Shown here piece after piece: positions 17,758 through 30,177 of a DNA stretch of 64,000 bases. Made by a program: the position numbers and the translations under genes. How positions within the stretch are numbered: position 1 is the first letter of the stretch; each line of letters starts with the position of its first letter. Under the pieces are notes generated by a model, which worked only from the letters and a program-made list of their open reading frames with translations, was not told where the DNA came from and did no database searches. The stretch comes from Geminicoccus roseus DSM 18922 (GTDB lineage Bacteria > Pseudomonadota > Alphaproteobacteria > Geminicoccales > Geminicoccaceae). Location of the stretch: positions 868,001 through 932,000 of the forward strand of contig NZ_KE386572.1 in assembly GCF_000427665.1 (NCBI RefSeq), written 5' to 3'.

Positions 17758-18639
17758 TCAGGCCCGGCGCGGCTCCAGGCCGCTGGCGATCCGCAAAATC
17801 TCCAGGCTCGACATCAGCCAGAGCAGGGTGATCAGCAGGCTGAGCCGCAGCCGGTCGGCATGAGAATAGTGCCGGGCCCGCCAGGCGCGCTTGATCTGCG
17901 CGCCGGAGATCAGGAAATAGGTCCAAAGCCAGCCGATCGGCCGCCGGCGGCTGCGCTCCGCTGCGATCCGGCCGCCCACCACCCGGCGCCGCTTGCGCAC
18001 CAGCGCGTCCACCCGGGTGCGCGCCGGATGTCCCACCAGCATGGCGGGCACGTAGGCGATCCGGCCGCCCTGCGCGCGGATCCGCCGGGCGCAGTCGGCA
18101 TCGCCGCCCGACTTCAGCTGGCCGTCGAAGCCGCCGACCCGGTCCATCACCGCCCTGGGGCTGACCCAGTTCGCGGTGACGCACATGCCCGAGGCGACGT
18201 TGGCCTGCTGGTCGAAGGCGAACAGCCGCTCGTAGTTCTCGCAGACCGTGCTGCCGTCGCCGGCGGGGCGGAACAGCTCGACCCGCCCGGCCAGGATCGC
18301 CGCCTCCGGGTCCCGCGCGGCGGCGGCCGCCGCCGCGCGGAGCCAGCCCCGGTCGGGCACGCAGTCGGAATCGGTGAACGCGACCAGGGCGCCGCGCGCG
18401 GCCGCCAGCCCCCGGTTGCGGGCATGGTAGGAGCCCGGCTGGGGTTCAACGAGCAGCGTCGCGAACGGGAAGTTCTTCACCACCGAGGCGGTGGCGTCGG
18501 TCGAGCCGTTGTCGACCACGATCACCTCGAACCGGTCCGCCGGATAGTCCTGGCCGGCCAAGGCCTCCAGGCAGAGGCCGATCAGCTCCTGGTCGTTCCA
18601 GACCGGCACGATCACGCTGACGAACGGCAGCCCGCTCAT
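17758..18639 (-). CDS. Family 2 glycosyltransferase with C-terminal hydrophobic segment
   Basis: A 293-aa GT-A glycosyltransferase. It starts MSGLPFVSVIVPVWNDQELI, has VVDNGSTD for nucleotide binding, FTDSDCVPD for the metal-binding acidic triad, and GGDADCARRIRAQG near residue 200, the ED-like acceptor motif. A hydrophobic segment near the C-terminus (LSLLITLLWLMSSLEIL) suggests membrane association. ATG 18639 overlaps the flippase stop by ATGA. It is the last gene of the reverse polysaccharide operon and converges on the forward one. Confidence 0.88.
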   Translation of the reverse strand: MSGLPFVSVIVPVWNDQELIGLCLEALAGQDYPADRFEVIVVDNGSTDATASVVKNFPFATLLVEPQPGSYHARNRGLAAARGALVAFTDSDCVPDRGWLRAAAAAAARDPEAAILAGRVELFRPAGDGSTVCENYERLFAFDQQANVASGMCVTANWVSPRAVMDRVGGFDGQLKSGGDADCARRIRAQGGRIAYVPAMLVGHPARTRVDALVRKRRRVVGGRIAAERSRRRPIGWLWTYFLISGAQIKRAWRARHYSHADRLRLSLLITLLWLMSSLEILRIASGLEPRRA

Positions 18640-20093
18640 GCCGCTTCGCCCGCCACGGTGCGGCCGCGCACCAGCTGCATCAGCCGCCGGGTCTCCCGCC
18701 TGGCCGACGGCGGCAGCAGCAGGACCGCCGCCAGATAGGGCGCTACCGCCGCCACCGCCGCCGGCATCTGCAGCCAGGGCGAGGCCACCAGCTCGGTGGC
18801 GGCCAGGGCGATCGCCGCCACCGGCAGCGCCACCACCAGCACGATGGTGGCGCCGTTGCGCAGCAGGCTGCCGGTGTCGATCGCCGCGACGCGGCCCGCC
18901 CAGTGCATCTGCGCCAGCCAGAACAGGGCATAGGCCGCCGAGTAGCCGATGGCGACGCCGAGCCCGCCCCAGGGCAGCCCCGCCAGCATGGCGGCCACGA
19001 TCACCGGCTGGGTCGCCAGGTAGAAGCGGAACTGCTGGCCGGTCAGCCCCTTGGCGACGAAGATCCAGTAGCCGCCCTGGCCCAGCGCCCGGAACACCGC
19101 GCCCACCGACAGCGCCTGGACGATCGGCACCATGCCGAGCCAGGGCTCGCCCAGCGCCACCCGCACGAACGGGTCGGCCAGCCCGAAGATCAGCCCGTAG
19201 GCGGTGCAGGTGAAGAAGGCCGCAGCCGCCTGGCCGGCGCGCAGGTAGCGCAGGAACGCCGCCGGATCGTCGGCCAGCCGGGTCAGCACCGGTATCGCCA
19301 CCCGGCTCAAGGGTGCCGTGAACTGGCCGAGCGGCATCATCACCAGCTGGTAGGCGCGCCCGTAGATCCCCAGCACCGCCGGGCCCCAGACATAGCCGAT
19401 CGCCACGTTGTCGGCGTTCTTCGCCAAGTAGGAGACGGACTGGGTGCCGGCGAGGCCGGCGCCAAAGCGCAGGAGCGGCATCACCACAGCCTGCCGGTCC
19501 GGCCGGCCCGGCCACCAGCGCGCCGCCAGCACCACGAAGGCCAGGCCGCAGGCGGCCACGGCGAGCTGCTGGGCGATCAGGGCCGCATAGCTGCCGGTTT
19601 GCAGCGCCACCAGGATTCCCGCCGCCAGACCCAGGGCCTGCGGCACCAGTTCCGACAGGCTGAGCACGGTAAAGCGCATCCGCCGGTTCAGTTCGGCGCG
19701 GAACTGGGTGGCCAGGCCGTTCAGGAGGAAGGTCAGCGAGATCCAGCGCGTGATCTCGACCAGGGCCGGCTCGCCGTACAGCCAGGCGATCGGGTGGGCC
19801 AGGGAGTACACCGCCAGGGTCAGGAGCAGGCCGATCCCGCTGTTGATCCAGAACAGGTTGGATTTCTGCCCGGGCGAAAGGGACTTCGCCTGCACCGCGG
19901 CCATCGACAGGCCGAAATCGCGCAGCAGCTCGCCAAAGCCGGTGAGCGCCACCACCATCGCCAGCAGGCCGACATCGTGCGGCGCCACCAGCCGGGACAG
20001 GATCACCACCGAGCCCAGCTGGACGAGGACCCGGTTGGACTGCCAGAACATGGTGCTGAGCGCGCCGCGCGCCGCCTTGGTGCCGAGCCCCAT
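18636..20093 (-). CDS. Wzx-like polysaccharide flippase (MOP superfamily)
   Basis: A 485-aa membrane protein with twelve to fourteen predicted helices, of the lipopolysaccharide-biosynthesis / MOP flippase type. The N-terminus (KAARGALSTMFWQSNRVLVQ) and GLLAMVVALTGFGELLRDFG are typical. It should flip undecaprenyl-linked repeat units to the periplasmic face, where the Wzy-like protein would polymerise them. ATG 20093 lies 47 bp after the pyruvyltransferase gene, and its stop overlaps the following glycosyltransferase start. The assignment is firm as to family; the substrate is inferred from context. Confidence 0.88.
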   Translation of the reverse strand: MGLGTKAARGALSTMFWQSNRVLVQLGSVVILSRLVAPHDVGLLAMVVALTGFGELLRDFGLSMAAVQAKSLSPGQKSNLFWINSGIGLLLTLAVYSLAHPIAWLYGEPALVEITRWISLTFLLNGLATQFRAELNRRMRFTVLSLSELVPQALGLAAGILVALQTGSYAALIAQQLAVAACGLAFVVLAARWWPGRPDRQAVVMPLLRFGAGLAGTQSVSYLAKNADNVAIGYVWGPAVLGIYGRAYQLVMMPLGQFTAPLSRVAIPVLTRLADDPAAFLRYLRAGQAAAAFFTCTAYGLIFGLADPFVRVALGEPWLGMVPIVQALSVGAVFRALGQGGYWIFVAKGLTGQQFRFYLATQPVIVAAMLAGLPWGGLGVAIGYSAAYALFWLAQMHWAGRVAAIDTGSLLRNGATIVLVVALPVAAIALAATELVASPWLQMPAAVAAVAPYLAAVLLLPPSARRETRRLMQLVRGRTVAGEAA

Positions 20094-20140
20094 CAGCTGG
20101 CCCCGGCCAACGGCGGGCGCGGCATTGGCCGGCCGGCCAC

Positions 20141-21244
20141 TCAGGCGGCCAGGCGCGCGGCGACCAGCCTGCGCAGGTCCCGGCCGACCTCGCCGATCCG
20201 CTCGAGCACCTTGAGGCGCGCAGCCGCGACCTCGGCGGCCCGGGCATGGGCGGCGTGCAGGTGGCGGGCGATCTCCCCGGCCGCCTGCCCCGACACGTCG
20301 ATGCTGGCGCCGGGATAGCCGGCCGCATCGAAATGCCGGCCGACCTTGTGCTCGGCGCGGTCCAGCATGCAGAGCGGCACCGAGCCCTCGGTGAAGCCCA
20401 CGATCAGCACGTGCAGCCGGTCGCTGATGGTGAGCGCCGAGCGGGCGTAGATGTCGCGCAGGCGCAGCTCCTGGGCGACGTGGGTCTGGTCGTTCCAGTC
20501 CACCAGGTAGGAGCCCAGCTCGTGGGCCAGCACCCGGCTGCGCTCGCCGTCCCGGCGCACCTGGGTCACCACCACCGGGCTCAGGCCGCTCTCCTGGCAG
20601 AATGCCTTGACCCCATCCAGCCACGGCCGGCCCGGGATCGGCCGGTCGCCGCGCATGGAGATCGCCACCAGGTCGCGCGGCCCGGTCGCCTCCAGGGGCG
20701 CCGCCGGGCGCTTCGGGCCCAGGTCGCCGAAGCCCCAGTCCGGCATCACCGCGCCGAAGCCGAAATGGGCCTGGGACTGCGGGTCGCGCCACAGCACCTG
20801 CTGGTGGTAGCGGAACGCCAGGCGGAACAGCGACATCCAGCTGCGCGGCTGGCTGCGCGCGCCGATGCCGAGCTGCAGGACCAGGCCGCCGTTGCGCACC
20901 ACCCGCCGGTGCATCAGGAGCCGGCGCAGCGCCCGGCGAAGGGCGATCCGGTCGATCTGCAGTTCGCCGGGCTTGCCGATGCTGAGCACCGGCCCGCGCC
21001 TGGCCGCCTCGTTCAGGGTAGCCTTCCAGCGCTCATGGTCCTCGTAGACCACGTCGTCGATCGCCAGGGACAAGGCCTGCACGAACTCGACCGAGGCGTC
21101 CGCCAGGAAGATGTGCAGCGTCCCGAACGGCCGGAGCTCGTCGAGCAGGCGGCGGCGCAGCACGACGTCGCCGATATTGTCGTCCTGGCCGGTACACCAG
21201 ACGAAGACGGGTAGCTTGTGGCCCGGATGCTCGACCGGCTGCAT
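20141..21244 (-). CDS. Polysaccharide pyruvyl transferase family protein
   Basis: A 367-aa cytoplasmic enzyme of the PF04230 family that would transfer pyruvate from phosphoenolpyruvate to a sugar hydroxyl, giving a ketal and a negative charge on the polymer. The N-terminal GQDDNIGDVVLRRRLLDEL and the C-terminal ISDRLHVLIVGFTEGSVP are the conserved family regions. The glycine-rich LQLGIGARS lies between. It opens the reverse operon (pyruvyltransferase, flippase, glycosyltransferase). ExoV and PssM of rhizobia are known members in exopolysaccharide clusters. The gene is divergent from glpR across 283 bp. Confidence 0.86.
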   Translation of the reverse strand: MQPVEHPGHKLPVFVWCTGQDDNIGDVVLRRRLLDELRPFGTLHIFLADASVEFVQALSLAIDDVVYEDHERWKATLNEAARRGPVLSIGKPGELQIDRIALRRALRRLLMHRRVVRNGGLVLQLGIGARSQPRSWMSLFRLAFRYHQQVLWRDPQSQAHFGFGAVMPDWGFGDLGPKRPAAPLEATGPRDLVAISMRGDRPIPGRPWLDGVKAFCQESGLSPVVVTQVRRDGERSRVLAHELGSYLVDWNDQTHVAQELRLRDIYARSALTISDRLHVLIVGFTEGSVPLCMLDRAEHKVGRHFDAAGYPGASIDVSGQAAGEIARHLHAAHARAAEVAAARLKVLERIGEVGRDLRRLVAARLAA

Positions 21245-21527
21245 CGCTCATCCATGCTGTGCGATCTCGGGGAATGGGCAGACCTGTCCGGCCCGACCGG
21301 CGGCGGGATCGTCCGGCCTTGGGGCCGGCGCCGCGATCCCGTGGATAGTGCGCGGGCGGGCTGCTGTTCAACGCGGCCTGCCCGCGCGCCATGCAGTCGG
21401 TCCGGGCAGTGTTGCTTTCCGGAACCGGCCGCGCCGTGCCTTCTGGACGAAGGCCAGGCTGGCAGGACGCCGCGGCCGGGCATATGGGATCGGGCAGGAT
21501 CACCCGCCCTTGGAAGTTGCAGCCCCC

Positions 21528-22307
21528 GTGTCCACCCGCGACCGTCGTGAGCAGATCCTCGAGCGCGCCAGGCGCACCGGCTATGTCTCGGTCGACCAGC
21601 TGGCCGGTGACCTGCGCGTGACCCCGCAGACGATCCGCCGCGACCTGTCGGAACTGTGCGAGCAGAACCTGCTGCAGCGCTACCATGGCGGCGCCGGCCT
21701 GACCTCGTCGGTGGAGAACGTCGCCTATGCCGACCGGCAGGTCCTCAACGTCGAGGCAAAGCGGCGGATCGGCCAGCTGGTGGCGACCGCGATCCCCAAC
21801 CACGCCTCCCTGTTCATCAACATCGGCACCACCACCGAGGAGGTCGCCCGCGCCCTGCTCGACCATACCGAGCTGAAGGTGATCACCAACAACCTGAACG
21901 TGGCGAGCCTGCTCTCGCAGAACCCCAGCTTCGAGGTGATCATCGCCGGCGGCCTGGTGCGCTCGCGCGACCGCGGCATCGTCGGCGAGGCCGCGATCGA
22001 CCTGATCCGCCAGTTCAAGGTCGATTACGGCGTGATCGGCATCAGCGGCATCGATCCGGACGGCTCCCTGCTCGACTACGACTATCGCGAGGTCCGGGTC
22101 GCCCAGGCGATCGTCGCCAACAGCCGCCGGGTCCTGCTCGCCTGCGACGCCAGCAAGTTCGGGCGCAGCGCGCTGGTGCGGATGGGCCATCTGGACCAGG
22201 TCCACGACCTGTTCACCGACCAGGAGCCGCCGCCCGACTGGACTGCCGGACTGGCGGCGGCGGGGGTGCGGGTCCATGTCGCAGAAGGATTGGACACAAC
22301 CGGTTGA
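21528..22307 (+). CDS. glpR: DeoR-family glycerol-3-phosphate regulon repressor, GlpR-like
   Basis: A 259-aa DNA-binding repressor. Residues 1-57 form the DeoR helix-turn-helix (ERARRTGYVSVDQLAGDL, VTPQTIRRDLSEL), followed by the characteristic YHGGA. The C-terminal DeoRC sensor domain has NIGTTTEEVARAL, VITNNLNVASLL and FKVDYGVIGISGID, and presumably senses glycerol-3-phosphate. I chose GTG 21528 because the protein then begins directly with the helix-turn-helix; GGAAG lies upstream. It sits 175 bp in front of glpD and the glycerol transporter genes in the same direction, with repeated TTCG motifs in between, so it very likely controls that operon. Confidence 0.9.
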   Translation: MSTRDRREQILERARRTGYVSVDQLAGDLRVTPQTIRRDLSELCEQNLLQRYHGGAGLTSSVENVAYADRQVLNVEAKRRIGQLVATAIPNHASLFINIGTTTEEVARALLDHTELKVITNNLNVASLLSQNPSFEVIIAGGLVRSRDRGIVGEAAIDLIRQFKVDYGVIGISGIDPDGSLLDYDYREVRVAQAIVANSRRVLLACDASKFGRSALVRMGHLDQVHDLFTDQEPPPDWTAGLAAAGVRVHVAEGLDTTG

Positions 22308-22310
22308 GGG

Positions 22311-22376
22311 TTTCGTTTCCGCAGATCGTGTGTTCGTTTTCTCCGGCATTATTTTCGATTGTGAACCCGAACGAAC
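22311..22376 (+). promoter_or_regulatory. Putative GlpR operator array: three TTCG motifs at exact 21-bp spacing
   Basis: Between glpR and glpD, TTCG occurs at 22312, 22333 and 22354, each in a T-rich context (TTTCGTTT, GTTCGTTTT, TTTTCGATT), and an inverted CGAA occurs at 22372 in GAACGAAC. The two intervals are exactly 21 bp, two helical turns. TTCG is the core of known GlpR sites (the E. coli site contains TTCG and CGAA halves), and DeoR proteins bind as multimers to phased sites. The position just before glpD supports an operator. Confidence 0.5.
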
Positions 22377-22482
22377 CGGGTTACGCCTCTTGTCATCAGG
22401 GTGGCATGAAGCCGTAACGACCCGTCCCTTCTCGTTCGGCGGCACTTGGGTGGCGCCCCGAGGACCATGGAGACGCGCGGGA

Positions 22483-23997
22483 ATGACGGAACAGTTCGAC
22501 CTGCTGGTCGTGGGTGGCGGCATCAACGGGGCCGGGATCGCGCGCGATGCGTCGGGCAGGGGCCTGTCGGTCCTGCTCTGCGAGAAGGACGACCTGGCGG
22601 CGCACACCTCGTCCTGGTCGTCCAAGCTGATCCATGGCGGCCTGCGCTATCTCGAATATTACGAGTTCCGTCTGGTCCGCGAGGCGCTGATCGAGCGCGA
22701 GGTGCTCTTGCGCGCAGCCCCCATGATGGTGCGGCCGCTGCGCTTCGTCCTGCCGCACAGCCCCGAGCAGCGCCCGGCCTGGCTGGTACGCCTGGGCCTG
22801 TTCCTCTACGACCATCTGGGCGGCCGCAAGATCCTGCCGGCGTCCGGCAAGGCGCCCCTGGGCGACACCCCGGAGGGGCGGCCGCTCCAGGACTGGGTGA
22901 GCCAGGCCTTCTATTATTCCGACGCCCAGGTCGACGACAGCCGGCTGGTGGTGCTGAACGCCCTGGCCGCGCGCGAGCAGGGCGCCCGGATCCTGACCCG
23001 GACCCGCTGCCGGAAGGCGCGACGCGAGGGCGGCCTGTGGGTCGCCGAGCTGGAGGACACCCGCAGCGGCGAGGTGCGCACCGTGAAGGCCCGCGCCCTG
23101 GTGAACGCCGCCGGCCCCTGGGTGTCGCATTTCCTCCAGGACGATCTGGCGCTCGACACCAAGAGCCGCGTCCGCCTGGTCAAGGGCTCGCACATCGTCA
23201 CCCGGCGCCTGCACGACGGCGACCACGCCTACATCCTGCAGAACCACGACAACCGGATCGTGTTCGTGATCCCGTGGCTGGGCGAGTTCAGCCTGATCGG
23301 CACCACCGACATCCCCTACGAGGGCGCGCCCCAGGACGTGCGGATCTCGCCGGAGGAGACCCGCTACCTGCTGGACGTGGTGAACCGCTACTTCAAGAAG
23401 CCGGTCGCCGAGAGCGACATCGTCTGGTCCTATGCCGGCGTCCGCCCGCTCTACGACGACGCCTCGGCCAACCCGTCGGCAGTGACCCGCGACTACACCT
23501 TCGACCTGAACGTCCCGGATCGCCAGGCGCCGCTTTTGTCGATCTTCGGCGGCAAGATCACCACCTACCGCAAGCTCGCCGAGCACGCCGTGCAGAAGCT
23601 GGCGCCGCATCTGGGCGTTACGAAAGGCGACTGGACCGCAGGCGTGCCCCTGCCGGGCGGCGGCTTCGACGATCCCGCTCGTTACGCCGAAACGCTTCGC
23701 CACAAGCGCCCCTGGCTGCCCGAAAGGCTCGCCCGCCGGCTGGTCGCCGCCTACGGCACCCGCGCCGAAGCCCTGCTCGACGGCGCAAACGGCCTGGACG
23801 ATCTCGGCCCCTGCTACGGCGCGGATCTCTACGAGGCCGAGGTCCGCTTCCTGATCGATGAGGAATGGGCGACCAGCGCCCAGGACATCCTGTGGCGGCG
23901 CTCCAAGCTGGGGCTGGTCGTGGGCGAGGATTGCGTGCAGCGTCTGGAGGAGAGGATCGGCCGCAAGGCGCCGGAACGGGAGGTGGACGCCGCATGA
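22483..23997 (+). CDS. glpD: Aerobic glycerol-3-phosphate dehydrogenase
   Basis: This FAD enzyme at the inner membrane oxidises glycerol-3-phosphate to dihydroxyacetone phosphate and reduces quinone. The 504-aa chain has the N-terminal dinucleotide site FDLLVVGGGINGAGIARDA, the SSWSSKLIHGGLRYLEYYE stretch typical of GlpD, and the late GGKITTYRKLAEHAV motif. ATG 22483 gives the usual MTEQFDLLVVGGG start. It is preceded by glpR and the putative operator, and its stop overlaps glpS by ATGA, so uptake and oxidation are co-expressed. Glycerol kinase, needed to make its substrate, is not in the window. Confidence 0.96.
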   Translation: MTEQFDLLVVGGGINGAGIARDASGRGLSVLLCEKDDLAAHTSSWSSKLIHGGLRYLEYYEFRLVREALIEREVLLRAAPMMVRPLRFVLPHSPEQRPAWLVRLGLFLYDHLGGRKILPASGKAPLGDTPEGRPLQDWVSQAFYYSDAQVDDSRLVVLNALAAREQGARILTRTRCRKARREGGLWVAELEDTRSGEVRTVKARALVNAAGPWVSHFLQDDLALDTKSRVRLVKGSHIVTRRLHDGDHAYILQNHDNRIVFVIPWLGEFSLIGTTDIPYEGAPQDVRISPEETRYLLDVVNRYFKKPVAESDIVWSYAGVRPLYDDASANPSAVTRDYTFDLNVPDRQAPLLSIFGGKITTYRKLAEHAVQKLAPHLGVTKGDWTAGVPLPGGGFDDPARYAETLRHKRPWLPERLARRLVAAYGTRAEALLDGANGLDDLGPCYGADLYEAEVRFLIDEEWATSAQDILWRRSKLGLVVGEDCVQRLEERIGRKAPEREVDAA

Positions 23998-25079
23998 GCC
24001 TGACGCTCGCCGGGATCGAGAAGACGGTGGGCGGCGACGTCCACCTGCACCGCACCGATGCCGAACTCGCTCCCGGCCTGCATGTGCTCCTGGGTCCCAC
24101 CGGCAGCGGCAAGACCTCGCTGATGCGGCTGATGGCCGGGCTGGACCCGGTCAGCCGCGGCAGGATCCTCCAGAACGGCCGCGACATGACCGGGGTGCCG
24201 GTGCGCCGGCGCAGCATCGCCTTCGTCTACCAGCAATTCATCAACTACCCCTCGCTCACGATCTACGAGAACATTGCCTCGCCCCTGCGCCTGTCCGGCC
24301 GGGACAAGGCGGCGGTCGACCGCAAGGTCCGCGAGACCGCCGGGCTTCTGCACATCGACCACCTGCTCGACCGGCTGCCGGCGGAACTGTCCGGCGGCCA
24401 GCAGCAGCGCACCGCGATCGCCCGCGCCCTGGTCAAGGACGCCGACCTGCTGCTGCTCGACGAGCCGCTGGTCAACCTGGACTACAAGCTGCGCGAGGAG
24501 CTGCGCGCCGAATTGCGCGCGCTGTTCGAGCGCCGCGACGCGGTGGTGGTGTATTCCACCACCGAGCCGGTCGAGGCGCTGACCATGGGCGGCTCGGTTT
24601 TGGTGATGCATGAGGGCCGCGTGCTGCAGTCCGGCCCGACCAGCGAGGTCTACCACCACCCAGGCTCGGAGGCGGTCGCCAGCGTGTTCAGCGACCCGCC
24701 GATGAACATGGTGAGCGTCCAGGTGCGCCGGAAGGTGGCGCACTTCCCGCAGGGTCTGGAGCTGCCCCTGGCCGGCCATCTGGAAGCGCTGCCCGACGGC
24801 GCCTACCGGTTCGGGATCCGCGCGCTGCATCTGGGCCTGCGCGGCCAGCCCGGCCAGCCCTCCTTCCAGGCGACCGTGGAGCTGGCCGACATCTCCGGCT
24901 CGGAGACCTTCCTGCATGTCCATGCCATGGACCAGGACTGGGTGCTGCAGGAGGAGGGCGTCCATGTGCACCGGCTGGGCGAGACGGTGACGGTTTTCCT
25001 GGATCCGGCCCGGATCCATGCGTTCGGCCCCGACGGGATGGTGCGCGCCGCCCCGGTGCGCAGCCGGGTGGGAGGCTGA
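23994..25079 (+). CDS. glpS: Glycerol ABC transporter ATP-binding protein GlpS
   Basis: One of two ATPases of the glycerol importer, 361 aa with an N-terminal ABC domain and a C-terminal TOBE-like domain, as in MalK. It has Walker A GPTGSGKTS, Q-loop VYQQFINYP, an intact signature LSGGQQQR and Walker B LLLLDEPLVNLD. The switch-loop histidine is missing: where relatives read VTHDQ, this protein reads STTEP at residues 188-192, putting T190 at the histidine position. Catalysis at its own Walker site should therefore be weak. The gene overlaps glpD by ATGA and is followed by its partner glpT. Confidence 0.9.
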   Translation: MSLTLAGIEKTVGGDVHLHRTDAELAPGLHVLLGPTGSGKTSLMRLMAGLDPVSRGRILQNGRDMTGVPVRRRSIAFVYQQFINYPSLTIYENIASPLRLSGRDKAAVDRKVRETAGLLHIDHLLDRLPAELSGGQQQRTAIARALVKDADLLLLDEPLVNLDYKLREELRAELRALFERRDAVVVYSTTEPVEALTMGGSVLVMHEGRVLQSGPTSEVYHHPGSEAVASVFSDPPMNMVSVQVRRKVAHFPQGLELPLAGHLEALPDGAYRFGIRALHLGLRGQPGQPSFQATVELADISGSETFLHVHAMDQDWVLQEEGVHVHRLGETVTVFLDPARIHAFGPDGMVRAAPVRSRVGG

Positions 25080-25083
25080 GGCG

Positions 25084-26169
<1,086 letters not shown>

Positions 26170-26185
26170 CGGGACGGGGGTCGTG

Positions 26186-27054
<869 letters not shown>

Positions 27055-27058
<4 letters not shown>

Positions 27059-27852
27059 GGGGCAAGGGCATCTGGCTGGTCGTCTACTTCCTGTTCCTGC
27101 TGGTGCCGATCTACTGGCTGGTCAACATGTCGCTGAAGACCAACAGCGAGATCCTGGGCAGCCTGACCCTCTATCCGCACGCGCCGACGCTGGACAATTA
27201 CCGGACGATCTTTACCGACCCGTCCTGGTACATGGGCTACGTCAACTCGCTGATCTACGTGGCGATGAACACTGCGATCAGTCTGGCGGTGGCCCTGCCC
27301 GCCGCCTACGCCTTCTCGCGCTTCCGCTTCATCGGCGACAAGCACGTGTTCTTCTGGCTGCTGACCAACCGGATGGCGCCGCCGGCGGTGTTCCTGCTGC
27401 CGTTCTTCCAGCTCTACCAGGCGATGGGCCTGTTCGACACGCACATCGCCGTGGCGCTGGCGCACTGCCTGTTCAACGTGCCGCTGGCGGTGTGGATCCT
27501 GGAAGGGTTCATGTCCGGGGTACCGAAGGAAATCGACGAGACCGCCTATATCGACGGCTACTCGTTCCCGCGCTTCTTCCTCCGCATCTTCCTGCCGCTG
27601 ATCAAGTCCGGGATCGGCGTCACTGCGTTCTTCTGCTTCATGTTCTCCTGGGTGGAGCTGCTGCTGGCGCGCACGCTGACCGCGACCAACGCCAAGCCGA
27701 TCGCATCCACCATGACCCGCACCGTGTCGGCGGCGGGCATGGACTGGGGGCTGCTCGCCGCGGCGGGCGTGCTGACCATCGTGCCGGGCGCGCTGGTGAT
27801 CTGGTTCGTGCGCAACTACATGGCCAAGGGCTTCGCCCTGGGCCGGGTGTGA
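27055..27852 (+). CDS. glpQ: Glycerol ABC transporter permease GlpQ
   Basis: The partner permease (MalG-like), 265 aa with six predicted helices and the EAA loop VPKEIDETAYIDGYSFPRFF near residues 155-175. The ATG overlaps the stop of the first permease. It would form the heterodimeric channel with the preceding gene product. The symbol follows the glpSTPQUV naming used for rhizobial glycerol transport and does not refer to the glycerophosphodiesterase GlpQ. Confidence 0.92.
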
Positions 27853-27862
27853 GGAGGCCCAG

Positions 27863-28156
27863 ATGGAGGCGCTGTCCACCCTGTTCCGCTCGATGGCCTG
27901 GACGATGCCGGTCGCCATCTTCTTCGCCGCGATCGCGGCGATGCTCCTGGTGATGACGCTGTGGCAGTTCGCCCGGCCCACCGTGGAGCGCAAGGGCTTC
28001 CTGCCGATGACCACCACCCGCGGCGACCGGCTGTTCATCGGCCTGCTCGGCGGGGCCTGGATCCATCTGGCCTGGCTGGCGCTGGTCGCCCTGCCCTTGT
28101 GGTGGGCGTCGATCGTGGCAGTCTTGTGGTTCGCGCTCGTGCTGCGCTTCGGCTGA
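27863..28156 (+). CDS. glpU: Small membrane protein GlpU (DUF2160-like)
   Basis: A 97-aa protein with two or three hydrophobic helices (MPVAIFFAAIAAMLLVMTLW and a C-terminal pair). A conserved middle segment, KGFLPMTTTRGDRLFIGLLG, is typical of the DUF2160 proteins found in rhizobial glycerol transporter operons. It lies 10 bp after the permease gene with GAGGAGG just upstream, and before the binding-protein gene. Its role in the transporter is unknown; an accessory or stabilising subunit is the usual guess. Confidence 0.87.
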   Translation: MEALSTLFRSMAWTMPVAIFFAAIAAMLLVMTLWQFARPTVERKGFLPMTTTRGDRLFIGLLGGAWIHLAWLALVALPLWWASIVAVLWFALVLRFG

Positions 28157-28245
28157 CAGCGCGAAAACTCCGCCGGGACCAGTTCCCGGACCGGCGGGCA
28201 TCGCTTCGATGACGGGAACGTCGACAAGAGACGGGGAGGTCTCGA

Positions 28246-30021
<1,776 letters not shown>

Positions 30022-30044
30022 CCTTTCCCCGGTGTACGGGACGC

Positions 30045-30072
30045 GGACCGGAAGCCATCCAGCTTCCGGTCC
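30045..30072 (+). terminator. Hairpin terminator after the glycerol operon
   Basis: An 11-bp perfect stem, GGACCGGAAGC paired with GCTTCCGGTCC, with a 6-nt loop, starts 24 bp after the binding-protein stop. The following sequence is only moderately T-rich (CCTTCGTCC), so termination may be partial or Rho-assisted. Confidence 0.7.
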
Positions 30073-30125
30073 CTTCGTCCGTCGATCTCCGGAATGGAGA
30101 AACCTGTCTTCATGTAATCTTTAAG

Positions 30126-30156
30126 TTGACAATGATGGCGGCAGATCGGCCATCTA
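30126..30156 (+). promoter_or_regulatory. Possible sigma70-type promoter upstream of the GGDEF-EAL gene
   Basis: A perfect TTGACA (30126-30131) lies in a short AT-rich patch 46 bp before the GGDEF-EAL start. The best -10 candidate, CATCTA at 30151, is a poor match with a 19-nt spacer. The -35 match is striking in such GC-rich DNA, but the promoter is unproven. Confidence 0.3.
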
Positions 30157-30177
30157 GGGCATAGTTCGGCTACCAGA

